In this document: piece by piece, positions 45,117 to 52,862 of the stretch | Layout: every line of letters begins with the position of its first letter | Numbering within the stretch: position 1 is the stretch's first letter | Assembly (NCBI RefSeq): GCF_013378075.1 | Contig: NZ_CP051131.1 | Location: 2,926,501-2,990,500, forward strand | Length of the DNA stretch: 64,000 nucleotides | Direction: 5' to 3' | From: Parasphingopyxis algicola | Lineage (GTDB): Bacteria; Pseudomonadota; Alphaproteobacteria; Sphingomonadales; Sphingomonadaceae | Notes under the pieces: generated by a model | What the model saw: the letters and a program-made list of their open reading frames with translations, nothing else | Database searches by the model: none | Told to the model about the DNA's origin: nothing | Translations under genes and position numbers: made by a program

Positions 45117-48100
45117 ATGTCGCGCGCCATCTTCCTTCCGTTCGCCGCCAGCGCCCTGGCGCTCGCTCTCGCCACCCCGGTGGCCGCGCGGGAAGAGGGC
45201 GGCGAAACGCCCGAATGGGATGTCTCGAACCCGCCGCTCCCGACCCGGCCGGTGAATATCGACGTCACCGAGGGCACCTGGATGAATGTCGATGTCAGCC
45301 CCGACGGCGGCAGAATCGCGTTCGACCTTCTGGGCGATATCTACACCATGCCGATTGCCGGCGGCGCGCCGACGCGGATCGCAAGCGGCCTTGCATGGGA
45401 AGTCCAGCCGCGCTTCTCGCCGGACGGGACGCGGATCGCCTTCACCTCGGATCGCGGCGGCGGCGACAATATCTGGATCATGGACGTGAGCGGCGCGAAT
45501 AGGCGCCAGGTCACGAACGAGGATTTCCGCCTGCTCAACCAGCCCGACTGGTCGCCGGACGGGCAGTATATCGTCGCGCGCAAGCATTTCACGACGGGCC
45601 GGTCGCTCGGCACGGGCGAGGTCTGGCTCTACCATGTCTCGGGTGGCGGCGGCGTCCAGCTCGTCGAGCGGCCGAACGAGGATTTCCAGAAGGATCTGGG
45701 CGAACCGGTGTTCGCGCCCGACGGCGCGGGCGTCTATTTCAGTCGCAACACGACGCCCGGCAACCAGTTCATCTACGCCCAGGATTCGAACACGCAGCTG
45801 TTCGCGGTCGAACGGTACGACATGGAAAGCGGCGAGCGCGAGACGGTGGTCGACGGCGAAGGCGGCGCGCTCAATCCGCGCCCGTCGCCCGACGGTCGCT
45901 ATATCGCCTTTGTCCGCCGCGACCGGACCCAGTCCCAGCTTTGGGTGAAGGATCTGCGCAGCGGCGAGGAGCGGGCGGTCTATACCGATCTGGATCGCGA
46001 CATGCAGGAAACCTGGACCGTCTACGGTACCTATCCCCGGATGGACTGGACGCCCGACAGCCGGAGTCTCGTCTTCTGGGCCGGCGGAGAGATCCGCCGC
46101 GTCGATGTGACCGGCGGCCAGGCGCAGACGATCCCGTTCCGGGTGTCCGATACGCGCGATGTGATCGATCCGCCCCGGCCCGAGATCGAAGTTGCGCCGG
46201 CCGAGTTCACGACGCGCATGCCGCGTTTCGCGAGCGTTTCGCCCGACGGCCGGCAGGTCGTCTTCGAGAGTCTGGGCCGGCTCTATATCCGCAACACCGG
46301 CAGCGGATCGCCGCGCCGGCTGACGAGCCAGACCGACGCGTTCGAACTCTTCCCGAGCTGGTCGCGCGACGGGCGGCGGATCGCCTATGTCCGCTGGACG
46401 GACGAAGGGCTCGGTCAGGTTCGCGTGATGAACGCCAATGGCGGCGGCGACCGCGCGGTCACCAACGAGCCCGGTCATTATCGCAATCCGCGCTTCTCGC
46501 CCGATGGCGGCACTATCGTCTTCGAGAAAGGCGAGGGCGGGTTCTTGACCTCGGGCGACTGGTCGGAGCGGACCGGCATCTATCGCGTATCGGCCTCGGG
46601 CGGCGCGGCTGGCCGGGTGACCGAGACCGGCTCCAATCCGCATTTCGGCGCGAGCGGCGATCGGATTTTCCTGACCGTCAGCGAAGAGAACAAGCGGCGG
46701 CTGATCAGCGTCGACCTGTCGGGCAACGACCGGCGCGTCCATGCCTCGGGCGAAATGGTGACCGGTTACGAGGTGGCGCCCGACGGCGGCGCGCTGGCCT
46801 TTACCGAGAATTACAATGCGTTCGTCGTGCCGATGCTGCCGGGTACGCAGGACCTCGAGTTGAGCGCCGATGCGAGCGCGCTGCCGGTTGTCCGCGTGAG
46901 CGGCGACGGCGCGAGCTATATGAGCTGGAGCGATAATGGTGACCGGCTGCACTGGTCGCTGGGGCCGACGCTCTATTCGGTCGCCGCGAACACCGTCTTT
47001 CCAGGCGCGCCCGCCGCCGAGGGCGAAGAGCGGCCCGATTTCGTGCCGCCCGCGACGGGCGTTTCGCTCGCTGTCCCGGTCGAAGCGGCACGGGCGGACA
47101 GCCGCGTCGCGTTTACCGGCGCGCGGATCGTCACGATGCAAAGCGAGGATGGCGGGATCATCGAGAACGGGACGATCGTGGTGGACGGCAACCGGATCGC
47201 GGCGGTCGGCCCTGCGGATACGACCGCAATCCCCGCCGGCTACCAGGCGGTCGACGTCGCGGGCGCGACGATCATTCCGGGGCTCGTCGACGCCCATGCT
47301 CATGGCCCGCACGGGGTGGGCGATATCATTCCGCAGCAGAACTGGCACACGATCGCGCATCTCGCCTTCGGCGTGACGACGGTGCACGATCCGTCGAACA
47401 CGGCGAGCCACGTTTTCCCGGCCGCCGAGATGCAGCGGGCCGGGCTGATCCTCGCGCCGCGCATCTTCTCGACGGCCGAGATCGTCTATGGCGCGCGGGC
47501 GCCGAGCCGCTATGCGCTGATCAACGATCTGGAGGATGCGCAGCAGCATGTCCGCCGCCTGCGGGTGCAGGGTGCGCACAGCATCAAGAATTACAACCAG
47601 CCGCGTCGCGAGCAGCGCCAGCAGGTCGTCGCCGCCGCGATCGAGCAGGATATCGCGGTCGTCGCCGAGGGCGGCTCGCTGTTCGGCATGGACATGGCGC
47701 TGATCGCCGACGGCAATACGACGCTCGAACATAATATCCCGCAGGCGGTGCTCTACGAGGACGTGCTGAGTTTCTTCGGCCAGACCGATGTCGGCTACAC
47801 GCCGACCCTGGTGGTCACCTATTCGGGCCTTGCGGCCGATCCCTATTGGCGCGCGCATACCGATGTCTGGCGGCATCCGATCCTGTCGCGCCACGTCCCG
47901 CCGCGCCGGCTCCAGGCCAATTCGGTGCGCCGGCCGATCGCCCCCGAAGAGGATTATGTCGACGACGAGGCCGCCGCCGCCGCGCATGCGCTCGCTCAAC
48001 GCGGCGTGCCGGTGTCGATCGGCGCGCACGGGCAGGAGGAAGGGCTGGCCGCCCATTGGGAGATGTGGAGCTTCGTGCGCGGCGGGATGAGCCCGCTCGA

Positions 48101-48338
48101 GGCGCTGCGCGCGGCGACCATCGTTCCCGCACAGGCGCTCGGTTTCGCGCGCGATATCGGCAGCCTCGAACCGGGCAAGCTCGCCGATCTCGTGATCCTC
48201 GACGCCGATCCGACCGCCGATATCCGGAACAGCGACGATATCCGCTATGTGATGATCGGCGGGCGGCTCTACGATCCGATGACGATGAACGAGACGATCA
48301 CCGGCAATCGCACGCGCGATCCCTATTTCTGGGAATAA
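45117..48338 (+). CDS. Secreted TolB-like propeller / amidohydrolase fusion protein
   Basis: A 1073-residue exported protein; ATG 45117 follows AGGGG and begins MSRAIFLPFAASALALALAT (signal peptide). Residues about 50-640 form WD40/TolB-type propeller repeats with many SPDG motifs (VSPDGGRIAF, FSPDGTRIAFTSDRGGGDN, WSPDGQYIVARK, PSPDGRYIAF). Residues about 660-1073 are an amidohydrolase domain: IIPGLVDAHAHGPHG (HxH), AHSIKNYNQP (carbamylated Lys), TTLEHNIPQ (His) and SIGAHGQEEGL, where the usual catalytic Asp is replaced in this subfamily by a His-containing turn. The C-terminal EPGKLADLVILDADPTADI is canonical. Propeller-amidohydrolase fusions of this kind are predicted dipeptidase-like enzymes; the natural substrate is not known. 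Confidence 0.86.
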   Translation: MSRAIFLPFAASALALALATPVAAREEGGETPEWDVSNPPLPTRPVNIDVTEGTWMNVDVSPDGGRIAFDLLGDIYTMPIAGGAPTRIASGLAWEVQPRFSPDGTRIAFTSDRGGGDNIWIMDVSGANRRQVTNEDFRLLNQPDWSPDGQYIVARKHFTTGRSLGTGEVWLYHVSGGGGVQLVERPNEDFQKDLGEPVFAPDGAGVYFSRNTTPGNQFIYAQDSNTQLFAVERYDMESGERETVVDGEGGALNPRPSPDGRYIAFVRRDRTQSQLWVKDLRSGEERAVYTDLDRDMQETWTVYGTYPRMDWTPDSRSLVFWAGGEIRRVDVTGGQAQTIPFRVSDTRDVIDPPRPEIEVAPAEFTTRMPRFASVSPDGRQVVFESLGRLYIRNTGSGSPRRLTSQTDAFELFPSWSRDGRRIAYVRWTDEGLGQVRVMNANGGGDRAVTNEPGHYRNPRFSPDGGTIVFEKGEGGFLTSGDWSERTGIYRVSASGGAAGRVTETGSNPHFGASGDRIFLTVSEENKRRLISVDLSGNDRRVHASGEMVTGYEVAPDGGALAFTENYNAFVVPMLPGTQDLELSADASALPVVRVSGDGASYMSWSDNGDRLHWSLGPTLYSVAANTVFPGAPAAEGEERPDFVPPATGVSLAVPVEAARADSRVAFTGARIVTMQSEDGGIIENGTIVVDGNRIAAVGPADTTAIPAGYQAVDVAGATIIPGLVDAHAHGPHGVGDIIPQQNWHTIAHLAFGVTTVHDPSNTASHVFPAAEMQRAGLILAPRIFSTAEIVYGARAPSRYALINDLEDAQQHVRRLRVQGAHSIKNYNQPRREQRQQVVAAAIEQDIAVVAEGGSLFGMDMALIADGNTTLEHNIPQAVLYEDVLSFFGQTDVGYTPTLVVTYSGLAADPYWRAHTDVWRHPILSRHVPPRRLQANSVRRPIAPEEDYVDDEAAAAAHALAQRGVPVSIGAHGQEEGLAAHWEMWSFVRGGMSPLEALRAATIVPAQALGFARDIGSLEPGKLADLVILDADPTADIRNSDDIRYVMIGGRLYDPMTMNETITGNRTRDPYFWE

Positions 48339-48500
48339 TCCGGAGGTTAACCCTTTCGGATTACGACGAAACGACTCACAGTTGCGGCGCGCCGTTGCGA
48401 TGCCATGGCTTCGCTCATTCGCGCGCAAGCAAGAGCGGCCTATACTCGCCAGAGACGGCGAGCGGGGGCTTGCCGAATGTTCGCGAGGGAATAGTTCGTC

Positions 48501-49673
48501 ATGCGTATGCAGAATTGGATAGCAAAATCATGGATTTGGCGCCGCGCGGTGCTCGCGGGACTGGTCGCGATACCGGTTGCGGGTTGCGCGGGCATCATAC
48601 CGCAGGCCGCGGCGCAGACGAGCCAGTCGAGCGCCCCCTATGTCGCGCCGCCGCCGTCCGAGATGCGCGAAACGCCCGATCGCGAACGGGCCCAGGTGCC
48701 GCAGGGTCCGTCGCGCCAGCTGACCGATTCGATCAATGCGCTGGGCCGGGCCTTCAACGGCGAAGTCGGCATCGCCGTCCGCGATGTCGAGGAAGGCTGG
48801 ACGGTCTCCTGGAACGGCGAACGCTACCTCCCGCAGCAGAGCGTCAGCAAGACCTGGGTCGCGATGACGGTGCTCGATCAGGTCGATCGCGGCGAGATGT
48901 CGCTCGACCGTATGGTGCGCGTGCGGCCCGAGGATGCGGTCGTATTCCACCAGCCGATGCTCTCGCGCATGGGCAGTGGCGGTTTCCAGGCCCCAATCCG
49001 CGAACTGTTCGTCCAGGCGATGACGCGCAGCGACAATCTCGCCAATGATCGGCTGTTGTGGCTGGCGGGCGGGCCGGAGGCGGTGCGTGCCTTTTTCGAA
49101 CGCAACGATCTCGAAGGCTTGCGGTTCGGGCCGGGCGAGCGCGAACTCCAGGCCGGTATCGCCGGGCTGACATGGCGGCAGGCGATGGCCCGGGGCCGTG
49201 CGTTCTATACGGCTCGCTCCAATCTCGCGCAGAGCCTTCGCCGCGCGGCGATGGATCGTTATCTGGCCGATCCGATCGACGGCGCGACGCCCAACGGCAT
49301 GGTCGAGGCACTGGCCCGGCTGGCACAGGGCGAACTGCTCTCCGAACGCTCCACCCGATTGATGATCGATACGATGCGCGCCTCACGCACCGGACCGCGG
49401 CGGCTGAGCGGCGGCGTGCCGAACGGCTGGCAGTTCGGCCACAAGACCGGTACGGGCCAGAATCTCAATGGCATGGTCGCCGGGTACAACGATGTCGGCA
49501 TCCTTACGACGCCGGACGGGCGCGATTATGCGGTCGCCGTGCTGATTGGCAATACGCGGGTCGGCATCCCGGCCCGGCAGGATCTGATGCAGCGCGTGAT
49601 GGGGCAGGTGGTCAGCCACCATCTCCGCCGCCGCTACGAGCTGTTTACCGGCGGTATCCGGACGTCCGACTAA
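48501..49673 (+). CDS. Class A beta-lactamase-like serine hydrolase, predicted lipoprotein
   Basis: A 390-residue protein with AGGGA before ATG 48501. The N-terminus has a basic start (AKSWIWRR), a hydrophobic core and a lipobox PVAGC, so it is a likely lipoprotein, followed by a Pro/Gln-rich linker. The penicillin-recognising fold shows all three class A elements: SxxK in YLPQQSVSKTWVAM, SDN in AMTRSDNLANDRLL, and KTG in FGHKTGTGQNLNGM. The omega-loop reads GPGERELQAG, giving E-x-x-L-Q where class A enzymes have E-x-x-L-N. It could be a true beta-lactamase with an altered deacylation loop or a housekeeping peptidoglycan hydrolase or carboxypeptidase. Resistance cannot be claimed from sequence. 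Confidence 0.8.
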   Translation: MRMQNWIAKSWIWRRAVLAGLVAIPVAGCAGIIPQAAAQTSQSSAPYVAPPPSEMRETPDRERAQVPQGPSRQLTDSINALGRAFNGEVGIAVRDVEEGWTVSWNGERYLPQQSVSKTWVAMTVLDQVDRGEMSLDRMVRVRPEDAVVFHQPMLSRMGSGGFQAPIRELFVQAMTRSDNLANDRLLWLAGGPEAVRAFFERNDLEGLRFGPGERELQAGIAGLTWRQAMARGRAFYTARSNLAQSLRRAAMDRYLADPIDGATPNGMVEALARLAQGELLSERSTRLMIDTMRASRTGPRRLSGGVPNGWQFGHKTGTGQNLNGMVAGYNDVGILTTPDGRDYAVAVLIGNTRVGIPARQDLMQRVMGQVVSHHLRRRYELFTGGIRTSD

Positions 49674-49682
49674 GCCCCGGCG

Positions 49683-51302
49683 CTAGCCGCCGAACATGCG
49701 CGCGCCATGCGGGGCCTGCATCGCGTGGGTCCGCGCGATCGCGGTCGATCGTTCGCGGATCGTGTCGAGGAACAGCCATTCGCCGCGTGCCACCTCGGGC
49801 GTCAGGGTGACGGTCAGATAGCCGCGGCCCGACGTGTCGGCCCAGCGCATATCGGGGCTGGCCTCGACCATCGAGGCCGCGAGCGCTTCGGGCGGAACCT
49901 GCGGCACGAAGCTCTCGAAACCGGGCGAGGTAACGCTGTGCGTCGCCATCTCGACGCCGACGGCATCGCCATCCTGCTGCAGGTCGTAAGCCCAGCCATT
50001 ATGGCTGTCGCCGCTCAGCACGAGGAGGTTGGCATCGGCGTCCTGTGCCGCCGTAAGCACCCGCGCGCGCGCCGCCGGATAGCCGTCCCAGGCATCGAGA
50101 TTGAGCGGCAGGCCGGCCTGGGTCGCGGCGGCGAACAGGACGGCGCGCCGGCGGACGGTCTCGTTATCGACTTCCGCAATCTGTTCGGCCAGCGGCACCG
50201 GGAAATAGGTCCGGCCCATAATGACCTGCTGGGCGAGAATCTGCCAGCGGGTGCCCGATGCCGTGGACGCCGCCAGCTGCCCGGCCACCCAGGCCTCCTG
50301 TTCGGCGCCCATGATCGTGCGCGTTTCGTCGGACCAGGCTTCGTTGCGGAAGGTGGCGAGGCTTTCGGCCACCGCGCTGCCGTCGCCGACCGCCACGGCA
50401 TAATCGAGCTGTTCGCTGCGCGCCGTGATCCGGGTCTCGGGGAGGATGATCGTCGCCAGATCGCCGATCCGGTAGCTGTCCCAGGGCGCGTCGGAGACCG
50501 GCATCCAGTCCCGATAGGCCTGCAGCGCCGCGCGTTTGCGCGCTTCCCAGTCGCCCTCGTCGGGCTGGTGGTTTTCCGCGCCGCCGACCCAGGGGTCGTT
50601 GGTGATCTCGTGATCGTCCCAGCGCGCGATCATCGGGAAATTGCGGTGCAGCGCGGCCAGATCCGGATCGGCGCGATAGGTGGCGTAGCGGAGCCAGTAA
50701 TCGGCGAGCGCGAGGATCTCATAGGAGGGTATGAGATCGCGACCGGCCAGCGCCTGTTCCTCGCTCGGATAGCGGCCCATCTCATATTCGTAGAAATAAT
50801 CGCCGGTATGGATGATGAGATCGAGATCGTTGCGCGCGGCGGCATGCGCATAGGCGTTGAAATGGCCGAAGCGGAAATTGGAGCAGGAGAAGACGCCGAG
50901 CGTGAATTCGCTCACCGGCCCCTCGGGCAGGGTCCGGGTGCGGCCGATCGGGGAGGCCGTGCCGTCGGGCGCGATGAAGCGGTAGAAATACCAGCGGCCC
51001 GGCGCGAGGCCGTCGACGACGACCTTGGCCGCGAAATCATGCGCGTTGCGGGCCGGGGTCTCGCCGCGCGCGACGATCCGCCCGAACTCGGCATCCTCGG
51101 CGATTTCGGCGCGCAGCATCGGCTCGCCTTCGGAAACGTAGCGCGTCCAGAGCAGCACGGAGTTCTGGGTCGGCTCGCCCGAGGCGACCTGGTGGGTGAA
51201 GCCTTGCGCCGACAGCAGCCGCGCGGCGCCCGGCGTCGCCAGTGCGCCCAGCCCGAAAAGCCCGGTCTGCAGCAGCAGCCGTCTGTCCATCGTGATCGTC
51301 AT
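49683..51302 (-). CDS. phoD: Alkaline phosphatase D (PhoD) family metallophosphatase, Tat-exported
   Basis: A 539-residue protein. ATG 51302 has GAGGGAC at good spacing; the frame continues open upstream through unrelated sequence. A twin-arginine signal MTITMDRRLLLQTGLFGLGA opens it. An N-terminal beta-sandwich (FTHQVASGEPTQNSVLLWTR) precedes the metallo core: FTLGVFSCSNFRFGHFNAYA, LDLIIHTGDYFYEYE, MIARWDDHEITNDPWVGG, LLVLSGDSHNGWAYDLQ. PhoD hydrolyses phosphodiesters and monoesters using Ca/Fe after folding in the cytoplasm. It extends the phosphate theme (phoU, porin). It is the downstream partner of the tryptophan dioxygenase gene on the same strand, 65 bp away. Confidence 0.91.
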   Translation of the reverse strand: MTITMDRRLLLQTGLFGLGALATPGAARLLSAQGFTHQVASGEPTQNSVLLWTRYVSEGEPMLRAEIAEDAEFGRIVARGETPARNAHDFAAKVVVDGLAPGRWYFYRFIAPDGTASPIGRTRTLPEGPVSEFTLGVFSCSNFRFGHFNAYAHAAARNDLDLIIHTGDYFYEYEMGRYPSEEQALAGRDLIPSYEILALADYWLRYATYRADPDLAALHRNFPMIARWDDHEITNDPWVGGAENHQPDEGDWEARKRAALQAYRDWMPVSDAPWDSYRIGDLATIILPETRITARSEQLDYAVAVGDGSAVAESLATFRNEAWSDETRTIMGAEQEAWVAGQLAASTASGTRWQILAQQVIMGRTYFPVPLAEQIAEVDNETVRRRAVLFAAATQAGLPLNLDAWDGYPAARARVLTAAQDADANLLVLSGDSHNGWAYDLQQDGDAVGVEMATHSVTSPGFESFVPQVPPEALAASMVEASPDMRWADTSGRGYLTVTLTPEVARGEWLFLDTIRERSTAIARTHAMQAPHGARMFGG

Positions 51303-51367
51303 CGCGAGTCCCTCTCTTTTTTCCGGCTTATCTCCGCCCGGTGTTGCAGCGCCATGACGATGGCGCG

Positions 51368-52168
51368 TCAAAGTTGCGTGCGCAAACTCCACAGTTCGGG
51401 AAAGGCGCGCTTCGACAGCGTCGATTGCAGATAGGGCACGCCCGCCGTCCCGCCCGTCCCGCGCTTGCCGCCGATGACGCGCTCCACCGTCACCACATGC
51501 TTGTGCCGCCAGCTCGCCATCGCATCGTCGACATCGACGAGCTTTTCGGCGAGCTGGTAGAGGCCCCACCAGCGCTCGGTGTCGCGATAGACGGTCGCCC
51601 AGGCATCCTCGACGGCGGCGCTCGGCGCATAGGGCCGGGCCCAGTCGCGCTCGACCGCTTCGGCGGGCACGGGCAGGCCGGCGCGCGCGGCCGCCCGATT
51701 GGCTTCGTCCCACAGGCTCGGCGCATCGAGCGCCTCCCGCATCGCCTTTTGTTCGTCGCTGCCTGCCTCCTGATGTTTGAGATGGCTCGCATCCTTGAGG
51801 CCGAGCATGAATTCGACCTGGCGGAACTGGGCGGACTGGAAGCCCGAACTCGTGCCCAGCACATTGCGGAAACGGGTGTAATCGGCCGGCGTCATCGTCG
51901 CCAGCACGTCCCAGCTCAGGGTCATCACCGCCTGGATCCGGCTGACCCGCGCCAGCCCCTTATAAGCAGGCACGAGCGCATCCTCCCGGATCAAGTCCAG
52001 CGCCTGTTCCAGCTCGAATATGATCTGCTTGAGCCAGAGCTCCTTGGTCTGGTGGATGATGATGAACAGCATCTCGTCATGCCGTCCGGAGATCGGATGC
52101 TGGGCCTGTAGCAGAGGATCGAGCGCCAGATAGCGCCCATAGGTCATGGTGTCGGGGGAGTGAGGCAT
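51368..52168 (-). CDS. kynA: Tryptophan 2,3-dioxygenase
   Basis: A 266-residue heme dioxygenase that opens tryptophan to N-formylkynurenine. ATG 52168 begins MPHSPDTMTYGRYLALDPLL, the conserved start of TDO. Other signatures are FIIIHQTKELWLKQIIFELE, FRNVLGTSSGFQSAQFRQVE, and ASWRHKHVVTVERVIGGKRG with the heme-ligating His and the substrate loop GTGGTAGVPYLQ. Length is normal. No kynureninase or formamidase gene is in the window, so the rest of the pathway is elsewhere. A GcdH-like gene is present at 42164. Confidence 0.95.
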   Translation of the reverse strand: MPHSPDTMTYGRYLALDPLLQAQHPISGRHDEMLFIIIHQTKELWLKQIIFELEQALDLIREDALVPAYKGLARVSRIQAVMTLSWDVLATMTPADYTRFRNVLGTSSGFQSAQFRQVEFMLGLKDASHLKHQEAGSDEQKAMREALDAPSLWDEANRAAARAGLPVPAEAVERDWARPYAPSAAVEDAWATVYRDTERWWGLYQLAEKLVDVDDAMASWRHKHVVTVERVIGGKRGTGGTAGVPYLQSTLSKRAFPELWSLRTQL

Positions 52169-52320
52169 GGGCGCGAGCTTAGCCCGGCCCGTACGCTGCC
52201 GCCAGTGGGTGTGCATGTGGCAATGGCCGCCCACCTCCAAATGACAGGCTTCGGTCCAGTCACGGTTCTTAAGAGAACGACTGAGATTGGAGTGTTCCTG
52301 ACTCTAACGTTTTTCGTGTT

Positions 52321-52755
52321 TCACGTCTCGGTGAGCTTCTTAGTCAGATAATAAGAAGCGTGTCCTTTTGGACGATCGTTCAAAGTCGCAATATTTTGAT
52401 AGCCATTCCTCTCGTAGAAGGGTCTAGCTTGCCAACTCGTGGTTTCGACCAAGACATTGCTGCATCCGTTTTGCCGCGCATATGCCTCGGCGCTTTCGAT
52501 GAGTTTTCTCCCCAAGCTTTTGCCGCGCGTCTCTTCAGATATCCAGAGGAGTTCAACGTGCAAAGTGTTCCAGAAGCATGTAGCGCGAATACCGCCAACC
52601 ACCTCTCCGTCCTCATCTTTTGCAAAGACATGAAATTTTTTTTCGTGATCTACCGGTTCGAGATCGGGAACCCGTTCATCGTTGAATTGAATGATTCCCT
52701 GACTTAGGGTTTCGGCATCCTTTTTGGACGGATTGCAGTCTATTTCGATTTGCAC
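52321..52755 (-). CDS. GNAT family N-acetyltransferase
   Basis: A 144-residue acetyltransferase starting at GTG 52755. The acetyl-CoA binding motif A is ELLWISEETRGKSLGRKLIE; motif B follows as ARQNGCSNVLVETTSWQARP, then FYERNGYQNIATLNDRPKGH. The gene and its upstream gap are noticeably AT-richer than the neighbours (43% GC in the line at 52621). It is probably a recently acquired gene of unknown acceptor, between kynA and rsh. Confidence 0.8.
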   Translation of the reverse strand: MQIEIDCNPSKKDAETLSQGIIQFNDERVPDLEPVDHEKKFHVFAKDEDGEVVGGIRATCFWNTLHVELLWISEETRGKSLGRKLIESAEAYARQNGCSNVLVETTSWQARPFYERNGYQNIATLNDRPKGHASYYLTKKLTET

Positions 52756-52862
52756 GGGCTTAAACCTTCTCAGTTATTAGGCGCCATCAGGTATATGCAA
52801 ATTCTATCTTATCAGTCACATTTGCGACCAGAACGGTCACCTGGACATCATCGATCAATGTT

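Noticed and set aside
45078-48428. Minus-strand open frame of about 1100 codons opposite the propeller-amidohydrolase
   Set aside because: It mirrors the coding gene exactly and shows no domain motifs; it is an antisense shadow of GC-rich codon usage.
48501-49673. Calling this gene an antibiotic-resistance beta-lactamase
   Set aside because: Class A motifs are present but the omega-loop differs, and lipoprotein peptidoglycan enzymes share the fold. Sequence alone does not show resistance.
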